Source of the DNA: Ferrimicrobium acidiphilum DSM 19497
Lineage (GTDB): Bacteria; Actinomycetota; Acidimicrobiia; Acidimicrobiales; Acidimicrobiaceae
Assembly (NCBI RefSeq): GCF_000949255.1
Contig: NZ_JXUW01000001.1
Span: forward strand, 124,001 to 188,000
Direction: 5' to 3'
DNA length: 64,000 nt
Shown: one piece after another, positions 16,155 through 24,739 of the stretch
Numbering within the stretch: the first letter of the stretch is position 1
Layout: the number at the start of each line of letters is the position of its first letter
Notes under the pieces: model-generated
The model's database searches: none
The model's input: only the letters and a program-made list of their open reading frames with translations
What the model was told of the DNA's origin: nothing
Program-made: the position numbers and the translations under genes

Positions 16155-17750
16155 ATGATGAGTGACAATGAGTTTTCCGAGGACGTGAACGGTTCGAATC
16201 CTTCCAATGGAGAGGATCCTACGGAAGAGATCCATACCACTCCTCAAGGTAACGAGGGCTCATCATCAGATCCCGAGCAGGGATCTGAGCCAACGTTGAT
16301 AGGGGATGGTTGGTCATCAGGAGATGGTTGGTCATCAGGAGATGCGCTCGCATCCGGCGAGACCTGGTCAGGTGGAGCGGCCGCCGATCAATCTGATGGC
16401 GATCCCTCGTTAACTGACAACGCTGGGCAGGCCGGTGCAGCGAGCGATAGCACCGGGTACCATGGGTACGACTACTCATCGACCTGGACCTCTCCCCCAA
16501 CCTCACCTTCGACAGAGAGCAACTCAGCTAAGGGATCTCGCAAACGAAGGGGTGCCTTGGCCCAACGTAGATTCTCGGGCTTGACCGTGTTGACCGCAGC
16601 GGTGGTGGCAGCGGTTGTGGCTGTTGGCACCAGTATTACCGTCGTCCATTTAAGTAATTCCTCTAATTCAAAGCCTGTAGTCATCACTCAATCCTCTGCA
16701 TCTCCCACGTCGATACAGGGGTCTGGGCTCAACGGCAACGGTAGTCTCAATGTGCCACAGATTTTGGCAAAGGTCGAACCGGCTGTGGTCGACATCACTG
16801 CCCAAGGTTCTACTAGCAATGGTTTTCTAGGCACGAGCCAATTTCAAGACGCCGGCACAGGAATGATTATCGGATCAAGTGGCCTCGTTCTTACCAACAA
16901 CCATGTTGTTGCGGGAGCAACCTCGATACAGGCCACGCTCTACAACCAATCGAAGTCATATCCAGTGAAGGTTGTAGGAACCGATCCCAACCACGATATA
17001 GCAGTGCTTCAGATCCAGGGGCTCTCCAATCTCCCGACGGTGAAGTTCGGTTCATCTAAGCAACTTCAGGTGGGTGATCCAGTTGTAGCTATTGGGAATG
17101 CACTCGCCCTGCAAGGTGATCCAACTGTAACTCAAGGGATCGTGTCGGCACTGAATCGCTCCATCACCGCCCAAGATCAAAATCTGACCGAGCACCTTAC
17201 CCAGATGATTCAGACAGACGCGCCTATCAACCCTGGCAACTCGGGGGGGCCACTCGTAGACGCTGCTGGCCAGGTAGTGGGAATGGACACCGCGATAATC
17301 TCGTCGACCTCACAAACTCCCGCCCAAAATCTCGGATTTGCTGAATCTATCGACTCCGTACTCCCAGTAGTGAAGAACATCCTGAAGGATCCCTCCTACT
17401 ACACGAAGTCTTCCTCCCAATCCTCCTCCACTGCGACTACCACTGCCAAGGCGTTCCTGGGTGTCGGCATTCAGACTTTGAGTCCACAGTATGCTAGCCA
17501 GCTTGGGTATCCCACTGGCCAAACAGGAGCATTGATCGACTACATCTATCCAGGCTCACCAGCCTCAAACGCTGGTTTGACATCTGGTGACGTCATCGTT
17601 GGCTTTGACGGCAAGACAGTAGCCGATGCATCTCAACTCGTAACTGATGTCAGGTCCAAATCGCCAGGGACATCGATAACCCTGAAGGTACTTTCACAGT
17701 CAGGAACCTCCACTATGAGGATTACTCTTGGCAACGCACCAGCAGCATAA
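16155..17750 (+). CDS. HtrA/DegP-like serine protease with PDZ domain
   Basis: 531-aa membrane-anchored protease. Residues 1-130 are a disordered, acidic, Gly/Ser/Trp-rich cytoplasmic tail containing a two-copy repeat; a transmembrane segment spans about 143-166. The trypsin-like domain follows, with the catalytic triad H250 (LTNNHVVAG), D281 (DPNHDIAVL) and S363 (NPGNSGGPL), then a PDZ domain at about 432-528 (GFDGKTVADASQLV). It is likely a quality-control protease on the outer face of the membrane. A two-component system starts 153 bp downstream, after a hairpin. Starts at 16155 and 16158 are adjacent ATGs. Confidence 0.94.
   Translation: MMSDNEFSEDVNGSNPSNGEDPTEEIHTTPQGNEGSSSDPEQGSEPTLIGDGWSSGDGWSSGDALASGETWSGGAAADQSDGDPSLTDNAGQAGAASDSTGYHGYDYSSTWTSPPTSPSTESNSAKGSRKRRGALAQRRFSGLTVLTAAVVAAVVAVGTSITVVHLSNSSNSKPVVITQSSASPTSIQGSGLNGNGSLNVPQILAKVEPAVVDITAQGSTSNGFLGTSQFQDAGTGMIIGSSGLVLTNNHVVAGATSIQATLYNQSKSYPVKVVGTDPNHDIAVLQIQGLSNLPTVKFGSSKQLQVGDPVVAIGNALALQGDPTVTQGIVSALNRSITAQDQNLTEHLTQMIQTDAPINPGNSGGPLVDAAGQVVGMDTAIISSTSQTPAQNLGFAESIDSVLPVVKNILKDPSYYTKSSSQSSSTATTTAKAFLGVGIQTLSPQYASQLGYPTGQTGALIDYIYPGSPASNAGLTSGDVIVGFDGKTVADASQLVTDVRSKSPGTSITLKVLSQSGTSTMRITLGNAPAA
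16305..16340 (+). repeat. two exact 18-nt tandem repeats in the htrA-like 5' end
   Basis: Two identical 18-nt copies encode DGWSSG twice in the disordered N-terminal tail of the protease; a weaker third copy (DALASG) follows. The repeat is in frame, so copy-number change would only lengthen the tail. Confidence 0.8.
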
Positions 17751-17783
17751 ATGAATGACTGGCATCAGAGTCAGTCGAGAACA

Positions 17784-17816
17784 GAAACCGCTAGCGTTAT
17801 CGACGCTGGCGGTTTC
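17784..17816 (+). terminator. hairpin after the htrA-like gene
   Basis: GAAACCGCTAGCG, a 7-nt loop, then CGCTGGCGGTTTC: a 13-bp stem with a single G-U pair, 34 bp after the protease stop and 87 bp before the next gene. It ends in GTTTC rather than a long T run, so it is a probable but weak intrinsic terminator or a processing hairpin. Confidence 0.6.
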
Positions 17817-17902
17817 GTCGCGCCTGCGCCTATCATCGGATGGGCGGACCGAGTTAGATCCCTTTCGCACAACCGGACTAGCTGCCAACAAAAGGAGAAG
17901 CT

Positions 17903-18625
17903 ATGACATCCACCCAAGGACGACCCTCCAAGGATAAACGAATACTTGTGGTCGATGACGAACTCCCGATCACCGAGTTGCTCCAGATGGCACTCAACTT
18001 TGAGGGCTACGACGTAGGGGTCGCGGCATCAGGTCGCGAAGCACTAGAACTCACTAAGACTTTTCGCCCCGACGCCATCGTTCTTGACGTGATGATGCCG
18101 GGCCTTGACGGCTTCCAAGTAGTCAAACGACTGCGCGAAGAACGTGACGGGACGCCAATACTCTTTCTGACCGCTCGTGACTCGGTAGAGGATCGTGTAG
18201 AGGGACTCAGGCTCGGTTCAGATGACTACCTCACCAAACCTTTCTCTCTCGCAGAGCTCACGGCTCGCATCGAAGCCGTGCTACGGCGCAGCGGTGGAGG
18301 CACAACGGAGTCGTCTCGCCAAACCTTTCACGACCTCACACTCGACGACGAGACTCACGAAGTGCTCCGAGCAGGCAAGCTCGTCGAACTTACCGCCACG
18401 GAGTTCAAGCTCTTGCGTTTTCTCATGCTGAACGCAAACAAAGTTGTCTCCAAAACACAGATCCTAGATCACGTCTGGGAGTATGATTTTGGAGGTGATG
18501 CCAACATCGTTGAGACTTATATCAGCTACTTAAGAAAGAAGCTTGACCAGTTTGGACCTCCGATGATCAAAACAATTCGTGGCGTTGGCTACAGTCTGCG
18601 AGCACCAGAAATCAGAGAGCCCTGA
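17903..18625 (+). CDS. OmpR-family response regulator
   Basis: 240-aa regulator. Receiver domain with D18/D19 acidic residues (ILVVDDE), phospho-acceptor D62 (IVLDVMMPG) and the KPFSL lysine block; winged-helix domain from about 135 (TATEFKLLRFLM; IRGVGYSLR). AAAGGAG precedes ATG 17903. The kinase gene begins 17 bp later. Layout and sequence style resemble the TrcR/MprA group of actinobacterial regulators. Being directly downstream of an HtrA-type protease suggests an envelope-stress regulon, as for MprAB and pepD; that link is inferred from position only. Confidence 0.94.
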   Translation: MTSTQGRPSKDKRILVVDDELPITELLQMALNFEGYDVGVAASGREALELTKTFRPDAIVLDVMMPGLDGFQVVKRLREERDGTPILFLTARDSVEDRVEGLRLGSDDYLTKPFSLAELTARIEAVLRRSGGGTTESSRQTFHDLTLDDETHEVLRAGKLVELTATEFKLLRFLMLNANKVVSKTQILDHVWEYDFGGDANIVETYISYLRKKLDQFGPPMIKTIRGVGYSLRAPEIREP

Positions 18626-18642
18626 AGCGTAAGACAGGAGCC

Positions 18643-20280
18643 GTGTCGAAAACTGGATCTCGCCTTTCCCTCCGAGCTCGACTACTTATCATCGCGCTCG
18701 CCACGTTGATTGTAGGTACGCTGGCAATTGACTTTACAACCGTGACTGCGCTGCGGTCGTTCCTAGTGGCTCGAGTAGATTCCCAGCTGACTACCGATAT
18801 TCCGCTCGCAGCCCGCGAACTCCTACACTCCAGCGTCTACGGTAACTCCAGCTTCTCAGGACTGGTCTCCCTGCCACAGGGTAGCTATGGAGAGCTGATC
18901 TTCTCTAACGGAACATCCATCGTCGGCCAATTTTCGAATTCCGTTTCAGAACCTCCTCCAAACGTCGCCACAGGCAAAGCGGGTGACCAGCGGGTCGACA
19001 TACCAGTCGGACATCCTATCACCATCGAGCTGCCGAAAACAAGCTATGCCTATCGTGTCCTAGCCGCGCGGGATCCATCACTTGGTGCGACGATGATCCT
19101 GTCCATACCCCTAACCTCCGTCGAGAGCACGCTGCAACGCTTGGAGTTAGCCGAGTTCTTCGTCTCACTTGGCGTGGTCCTGGCTCTTGGGCTCGCCGGA
19201 GCGTTCTCGATTCGCATCGGCCTTAAACCACTAGAGCGCATGCGAGCACAGGCTCGAGATATCACCGCAGGTGACTCCATGGCGCGTGTGGACGATGAAG
19301 GGCCCCAGGAGATTGCAAGCCTCGCTGGAACCCTCAATACCATGCTCGAACGCCTCCAAGAGGCCTACAACAACTCCCAAAGCTCACAGACTCGACTCCG
19401 TCAGTTCATAGCAGACGTAAGCCATGAGCTGCGCACGCCACTTACTAGTATCAAAGGCTACGCCGAGCTCTATCTCGATGGTGCTCTCGACCCGACAACC
19501 GACACTCCTTTGGCAATGGAACGGATCCAATCAGAGGCTAGCCGCATGGCAGCACTCATTGAAGACCTGCTATTGCTGGCACGCATGGATGAGAATCGGC
19601 CACTATCACTGGCACCGATCGATCTTTCAGCGCTTGCACGCGCAGCTGTCATGGACGCGACCGCAGTTGAGCCTGAACGCAAGATCGATCTGATTACGCC
19701 CGCCGAAGCTTTAGTCCTCGGCGATCAACACCGGCTGACTCAAGTCATCACCAATCTTCTCTCCAACGTGCGCACCCATACCCCAGCGACAGCAACAGTG
19801 ACGGTCCGTATCGAGATTCTTCCGAAGGACGCGAAACCACCAACCGGGGCACATACCGCGCGAGGAATCTCCGATCTCTTCGGGAGCACTGATGAGACAA
19901 TAGCACTCTTGGAGTGGGACGCGATAGTACGCCTTACCGTGTGTGACTCTGGACCAGGGCTCGACAGCCAGCAACTGGAGCGAGTCTTTGAGCGCTTTTA
20001 TCGATCAGATGAATCCCGCTCTCGCGCTCGTGGTGGAGCAGGGCTCGGGCTCTCACTTGTAGCCGCCATTACCCATGCACACGGAGGCAATGCGTGGGTC
20101 ACGAGCGCTGGTCTTGGCAGAGGAAGTTGCTTCGGTATTGACCTGCCCATGCTAGAGATGGACACCGGTGACGTCAACCCTGCGCCTTCCGTTCCCGCAC
20201 TCGTAACCGAATCCACCGGGCGATTCGCCGTCCCTTGGAGAATGCCATCACGCAGAGAACGACACGCGAAGCCGGAATAA
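18643..20280 (+). CDS. membrane sensor histidine kinase (partner of 17903 regulator)
   Basis: 545-aa kinase with transmembrane segments at about 12-35 and 170-192 around an extracytoplasmic domain of about 130 residues. HAMP segment (GLKPLERMRAQARDITAG), HisKA with H261 (ADVSHELRTPLTS), HATPase with NLLSNVRTH, DSGPGL and GGAGLGLSLV. GTG 18643 has a CAGGAG site. The ATP-binding domain carries an insertion of about 30 residues after the N-box (PPTGAHTARGISDLFGS), unusual in length. A Pro-rich tail of about 35 residues ends the protein. It forms a two-component pair with the upstream regulator. Confidence 0.93.
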   Translation: MSKTGSRLSLRARLLIIALATLIVGTLAIDFTTVTALRSFLVARVDSQLTTDIPLAARELLHSSVYGNSSFSGLVSLPQGSYGELIFSNGTSIVGQFSNSVSEPPPNVATGKAGDQRVDIPVGHPITIELPKTSYAYRVLAARDPSLGATMILSIPLTSVESTLQRLELAEFFVSLGVVLALGLAGAFSIRIGLKPLERMRAQARDITAGDSMARVDDEGPQEIASLAGTLNTMLERLQEAYNNSQSSQTRLRQFIADVSHELRTPLTSIKGYAELYLDGALDPTTDTPLAMERIQSEASRMAALIEDLLLLARMDENRPLSLAPIDLSALARAAVMDATAVEPERKIDLITPAEALVLGDQHRLTQVITNLLSNVRTHTPATATVTVRIEILPKDAKPPTGAHTARGISDLFGSTDETIALLEWDAIVRLTVCDSGPGLDSQQLERVFERFYRSDESRSRARGGAGLGLSLVAAITHAHGGNAWVTSAGLGRGSCFGIDLPMLEMDTGDVNPAPSVPALVTESTGRFAVPWRMPSRRERHAKPE

Positions 20281-20466
20281 CTCACCGATTGCTTCACACC
20301 GTCAACAGCTACCGGCAAACGCCAGTAACTGCACCGAAGCAGATTGGGCAGGAACACTTGCCGCTAGCCAACACGTCCAGACACCCAAGCTGAACCTGCG
20401 TTGTCCACGCCTAGCCAACACACGAGTAGCATAGCAGTTATATCGAAGTTGAAAGAGGTAGCCACT

Positions 20467-20637
20467 GTGAGCAGCTATTCAAAGCGTGGGACAGTCATGG
20501 TAGGTAAGACAGTGGGAGCTGGAGCGGTGGTGGCCGTTCTCGGGTCTCTCGTAGCGGGACCAGTTGGCCTCGTCGTTGGCGCTGCTGCTGGAGGTTGGGT
20601 TGGTTACAAATACGCCATGAGGGACCGCACTCACTAG
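20467..20637 (+). CDS. small glycine-zipper membrane protein
   Basis: Small ORF of 56 aa from GTG 20467, preceded by AAAGAGGTAG; a longer TTG reading from 20401 is less convincing. The centre is a continuous Gly/Ala/Val segment (VGAGAVVAVLGSLVAGP and VVGAAAGGWVGYKY) typical of glycine-zipper membrane hairpins. It ends in a charged RDRTH. No known family is recognised and the function is unknown. It is isolated, 186 bp after the kinase gene. Confidence 0.55.
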   Translation: MSSYSKRGTVMVGKTVGAGAVVAVLGSLVAGPVGLVVGAAAGGWVGYKYAMRDRTH

Positions 20638-21010
20638 TTCCTCCGCAGCTTGTAAGCCAGCAGGCTCGTTCAAAGACCAGTAGTCCACCACGCAAATCCT
20701 CTGTGTCTACACAGAAAATACACGAGGATTCTGAACTCAGGTGCCAGCACTCAGCTCGTGCGATCTTGCAGCGCCCTAGTTCACATCCGGACACAGCTGC
20801 TCACACCAAGGTTTGACCGGCTGTGCAGTCGGAAGCCGACAGTGCATAGCTGGCCGATCCCTATTTCAGCTTATTCTGTGCCACGCGACGGTGACCAAAA
20901 CGACACCGGACTAACCAGTAAAGACATCCTACACACAGAACCCCGGGCCGACACTGCAACCTGAGTGCAGGAACGTGCGCCCAATCCATACCATCTGGCG
21001 CGCGTCATCG
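20638..21010. other. non-coding interval before sufB
   Basis: No convincing gene. It contains an inverted repeat AATCCTC ... GAGGATT (20695-20730) that surrounds a smaller CTGTGT-CT-ACACAG hairpin (20701-20714). It lies between the small membrane protein gene and the end of sufB (convergent), so it could serve as a terminator region. No tRNA-like fold is seen. Confidence 0.5.
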
Positions 21011-22411
21011 TTATCCGATGGAACCATCCATTTGAAGTTCAATTAATCGAGACCACTCGACCGCGTACTCCATAGGCAACGTGCGAGTGACTGGCTCAAT
21101 GAATCCATTGACGATAAGGCTCATCGCCTGCGCCTCCGACAGACCGCGACTCATCAAATAAAAGAGCTGATCCTCGCCGACCTTAGACACCGTTGCCTCG
21201 TGTCCAACCCAAGCATTACGCTCGCCGATCTCCATGTATGGCTTCGTCTCTGAAATCGAATTATCATCGAGAAGCAACGCGTCGCAACGCACGAATGAAC
21301 GAGAGTTCTTCGCCCCCTCCTCCATATGCACAAGTCCACGATAGGTCGTGATGCCACCATCTTTGGATATGGACTTGGATACGATTGTCGACGTCGTCTC
21401 CGGTGCGGCGTGGATCATCTTTGCACCAGCATCTTGGTGTTGTCCAGCACCCGCATAGGCGACCGAAAGCACCTCGCCGGATGCCTTCGGTCCCATCAGA
21501 TAGACCGATGGATACTTCATGGTCAACCGTGAGCCGATGTTGCCATCGATCCACTCGACTCGTGCCTCAGCTTCCGCTCGAGCTCGCTTGGTGACAAGAT
21601 TGTAGACATTCGATGACCAGTTCTGGATGGTGGTATAAGTTATACGCGCACCAGGTTTGGCTATGAGTTCGACGACAGCGGAGTGCAATGAATCGGTAGA
21701 GTAGACCGGTGCAGAACATCCTTCGATATAGTGAACCTGGGAACCCTCATCAGCGATAATCAATGTGCGTTCGAACTGCCCCATGTTCTCAGAGTTGATC
21801 CGAAAGTACGCCTGCAGTGGCATCTCGAGTTTGACACCCTTGGGTACGTAGATGAATGATCCCCCGGACCAAACAGCCGAATTAAGGGCAGCGAACTTGT
21901 TATCATTCGGAGGGATGACAGTACCAAAGTACTGCTTCACAAGCTCTGGGTAGTCACGTAATGCAGTGTCCATGTCGGTAAAGAGGACACCCAGCTTTGC
22001 CAAGTCGTCGCGATTGCGGTGATAGACGACCTCAGACTCATATTGTGCAGTCACGCCACCTAGATACTTGCGTTCAGCCTCAGGGATCCCGAGCTTATCC
22101 CAGGTGTTCTTCATGTTTTCAGGAAGTGCGTCCCAATTATCAACCTGGTGATCGGTTGGCTTTACGTAGTAGTAGATGTCGTCAAAATCCAGATCAGGCA
22201 TATTGACGGCAAACCACGGAGCCATAGGCCTTCGCATGAAGTGATCAAGCGCCTTCAGCCGGAATGCACGCATCCAATCTGGTTCAGCCTTGATCCTCGA
22301 CATCTCCTCGACGATCTCTCTAGAGAGTCCCTTTTTAGGCTTAAACACATAGTCTTCGACGTCAGACCAGCCGAGCTTGTAGCGTCCTAGATCAAGTTCC
22401 ACAGAGGCCAT
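21011..22411 (-). CDS. sufB: SufB scaffold subunit
   Basis: 466-aa SufB starting at ATG 22411 (AAGGAGTAG site). Typical segments are [79 protein letters not shown] and the C-terminal [20 protein letters not shown]. The Cys in IEGCSAP and conserved acidic residues of the beta-helix are kept, as expected for the subunit where clusters are built. It is transcribed alone, about 6 kb from sufD and 10 kb from sufC, instead of in one sufBCD operon. A palindromic site lies at its promoter. Confidence 0.96.
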   Translation of the reverse strand: MASVELDLGRYKLGWSDVEDYVFKPKKGLSREIVEEMSRIKAEPDWMRAFRLKALDHFMRRPMAPWFAVNMPDLDFDDIYYYVKPTDHQVDNWDALPENMKNTWDKLGIPEAERKYLGGVTAQYESEVVYHRNRDDLAKLGVLFTDMDTALRDYPELVKQYFGTVIPPNDNKFAALNSAVWSGGSFIYVPKGVKLEMPLQAYFRINSENMGQFERTLIIADEGSQVHYIEGCSAPVYSTDSLHSAVVELIAKPGARITYTTIQNWSSNVYNLVTKRARAEAEARVEWIDGNIGSRLTMKYPSVYLMGPKASGEVLSVAYAGAGQHQDAGAKMIHAAPETTSTIVSKSISKDGGITTYRGLVHMEEGAKNSRSFVRCDALLLDDNSISETKPYMEIGERNAWVGHEATVSKVGEDQLFYLMSRGLSEAQAMSLIVNGFIEPVTRTLPMEYAVEWSRLIELQMDGSIG

Positions 22412-22475
22412 TGCTACTCCTTCATTCTTTTGCATCCCACCGAAACTCTGGAATGGTGGGCATCGGTGATTTGCA

Positions 22476-22487
22476 CTATCTCCATAG
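22476..22487 (-). promoter_or_regulatory. sufB promoter operator-like site
   Basis: CTATGGAGATAG on the minus strand, followed by TGCAA and preceded by TTA. It overlaps a TACTAT -10 element (22489-22484) upstream of ATG 22411. The core and the TAGTGCAA flank repeat what is seen at the sufC site. An overlapping CATAGT-AACA-ACTATG inverted repeat (22483-22498) is also present. Confidence 0.5.
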
Positions 22488-22516
22488 TAACAACTATGAA
22501 GATCGTATCGACCGGT

Positions 22517-22522
22517 CTACAC
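22517..22522 (+). promoter_or_regulatory. -10 element of oligopeptidase gene, leaderless type
   Basis: TACACT lies 7 nt before ATG 22531, so the transcript could start at the ATG itself. There is no ribosome-binding site ahead of that ATG, and this supports the chosen start. Confidence 0.45.
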
Positions 22523-22530
22523 TGGCCAGC

Positions 22531-24609
22531 ATGCCATATCTTTCACAGCTGCTCTTTGCGCGCTCCACGCCCCTCCCTAGTCTTCCCTCACAACTCGGGC
22601 ATACGCTCACGGGAAGATCCATCACCCGAGAGGATCCGTTCTACTATCTTCGAGACCTTACAAATCCTGCCACAAGCGAGTATCTCCAGCAAGAACGAAA
22701 TTTCATGAGTCGGTTGGAAGGCACATTAGAAGAGATGCGTGATGAACTCGTAGCCGAGTTTCGAGCTCGTATCCCAGAACCGGACGAGAGCTACCCCACT
22801 CGCCGTGGCTCCTACGAGTACTTCAGCAGGATTGAACCAGACCTCGACTATCCGATTCACCTCCGCCGGAAAATCGGTGGTACCGAAGTGGAGACAGTAC
22901 TAGATGAAAATGCGGTAGCCCAGAATCATGACTTCCTGGGTATAAGCGGGATTGCTATCGCCGACGATGAACATACGATCGCCTATGGAGTCGACTTCAG
23001 TGGAGATGAGCGTTATCTGCTTCGAATCGGCCATCTCGTCGACGGCGTAGTTACTATCGACGAAGAGATCCCTTCCACCTCATACGGCTTCGTCTTTTCA
23101 AACGACGCTAGACAACTCCTCTACACTCGCCCGGACGATACTTTGCGACCAGCCGTGGTCCTAGCCCACTCCCTTGGTTCCGATCACAGCAGTGACGTCG
23201 TGTTAATGGATGAAAAGGACCAACGATTCTATCTCGACGTCGGTCGCACCAAAGATCGAAACTTACTAGTCATCTCAGCTTCCAGTGCCATCACGAGCGA
23301 ATATTGGCTCCTCCCCTCAAGTGGTGAGCTCGGCGCCCCCATCTGCTTTCGCCCACGTGAGCAGGGGCTCGAATATCATCTCGACCATATAAACGGGTCG
23401 TTCTACCTGATGGCAGCCCATGACGGCGAAGAGTATCGCCTGTTTACTGTGCAAGATCGACTCGCGCCTTGGGAGCCCTTCTTCGAACTACCAAACGATG
23501 ATCGCCTCGAAGGATTTGAGGTCACCCCTCTAGGCATCGTCCTACAACTGCGCTCTGTCGATCGAACCAAACTGACCTATGTCGCCTTTGAGCAAGTCGG
23601 TGAACCCGCAGGCGTTGAAATCTCAGGCGACGATGCCGCCGTTACCTCAGTCTTGCTGGGGAATGCAGAGCCGACGGCGACGACAATCCGCATAGAAGAG
23701 ACCTCGCTTGCGATGCCGGCGACGCTGATAGAGATCGACCTAACGACTCTCGAACGCACTATCCTCTGGCAACAGCGAGTACTTGGGGGCGTTGATACCA
23801 CCAACTATCTCACCATGCGCGGCTACGCACCAAGCGACGATGGCACCCTCATCCCAGTAACACTCGTCCATCGACGAGACCTAACCCTTCCTGCACCCAC
23901 GCTCCTCTACAGCTACGGTGCCTACGGCGAACCCATCGACCCAGGCTTTTCGACCATGAGACTTTCGCTCCTGGATCGTGGGTTTGTCTATGCAATTGCA
24001 CACGTACGCGGTGGAGGTGAACTCGGTCGTCAATGGCATGACTTGGGCAGACTGGAGCACAAGCCCCAAGGCTTTCAAGACCTGCGCTCCGCAGCTGATT
24101 GGCTCGTCGACAACAACATCTCCAATCCAAGCCTCATCTGTCTTCGAGGAGCTAGTGCGGGTGGTCTGATGGTAGCCGCTACGCTCAACCTCGACCCCAG
24201 TCGCTTCCGAGCTGCCGTTCTAGAGGTTCCCTTTGTTGACTGTCTAACCACTATCTCTGACCCTGATCTTCCCTTGACAATCACTGAATGGGAGGAGTGG
24301 GGAAACCCGATCGAATCAGACATAATCGAGTCTTTGATGGCTTCGTATAGCCCATACGACAACCTAAAGGCGGAACGCTACCCTGATCTCTTGGTGACTA
24401 CTGGCCTAAATGACTCGCGAGTATCCTACTGGGAACCCGCGAAATACGTAGCCAAACTCCGCCTACTCTCCCCTCTCACCAATGTCGCCCTCAAGATTGA
24501 GAACGAGGCTGGCCACATGGGGGCTTCAAAACGCACCGAAGTGTACCAAAATGAGGCTCTTGTCGAAGCCTTTCTACTTGCTGCATGTACTCCGTCAGAA
24601 CCTGGTTAA
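22531..24609 (+). CDS. oligopeptidase B (S9A prolyl oligopeptidase family)
   Basis: 692-aa protease with an N-terminal seven-bladed propeller part and a C-terminal alpha/beta-hydrolase domain. Catalytic triad: S542 (LRGASAGGLM), D628 (TGLNDSRV) and H662 (EAGHMG). The segments RGGGELGRQWHDLG and EVPFVDCLTTI are characteristic of oligopeptidase B, which cuts short peptides after basic residues. ATG 22531 gives the usual family length, and a TACACT -10 sits 7 nt ahead; readings starting at 22411 or 22453 add sequence unlike the family. Probably cytoplasmic, as no signal peptide is seen. Confidence 0.92.
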   Translation: MPYLSQLLFARSTPLPSLPSQLGHTLTGRSITREDPFYYLRDLTNPATSEYLQQERNFMSRLEGTLEEMRDELVAEFRARIPEPDESYPTRRGSYEYFSRIEPDLDYPIHLRRKIGGTEVETVLDENAVAQNHDFLGISGIAIADDEHTIAYGVDFSGDERYLLRIGHLVDGVVTIDEEIPSTSYGFVFSNDARQLLYTRPDDTLRPAVVLAHSLGSDHSSDVVLMDEKDQRFYLDVGRTKDRNLLVISASSAITSEYWLLPSSGELGAPICFRPREQGLEYHLDHINGSFYLMAAHDGEEYRLFTVQDRLAPWEPFFELPNDDRLEGFEVTPLGIVLQLRSVDRTKLTYVAFEQVGEPAGVEISGDDAAVTSVLLGNAEPTATTIRIEETSLAMPATLIEIDLTTLERTILWQQRVLGGVDTTNYLTMRGYAPSDDGTLIPVTLVHRRDLTLPAPTLLYSYGAYGEPIDPGFSTMRLSLLDRGFVYAIAHVRGGGELGRQWHDLGRLEHKPQGFQDLRSAADWLVDNNISNPSLICLRGASAGGLMVAATLNLDPSRFRAAVLEVPFVDCLTTISDPDLPLTITEWEEWGNPIESDIIESLMASYSPYDNLKAERYPDLLVTTGLNDSRVSYWEPAKYVAKLRLLSPLTNVALKIENEAGHMGASKRTEVYQNEALVEAFLLAACTPSEPG

Positions 24610-24739
24610 AGGCTCTCATGGGACTACCATCGGGCAGAGCCATCCCTGTCTAACTTCATGTCCTACTCCTGCTGAGAGCCTGACCCCTTCTCCTGAGTGA
24701 GGCAAGCAAGTCCTCTGTGGGTTGCTCTATTAGTTCTTA

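Noticed and set aside
16186-16202. GGTTCGAATCC resembling a tRNA T-arm
   Set aside because: It lies inside the HtrA-like coding region and no matching acceptor, D or anticodon stems can be drawn around it.
16305-16340. Short repeat considered as CRISPR-like
   Set aside because: Only two adjoining copies without spacers, in frame within a coding region; no cas genes anywhere in the window.
24611-24680. 8-bp inverted repeat GGCTCTCA ... TGAGAGCC between convergent genes
   Set aside because: The loop of 54 nt is too long for an intrinsic terminator and there is no T tract.
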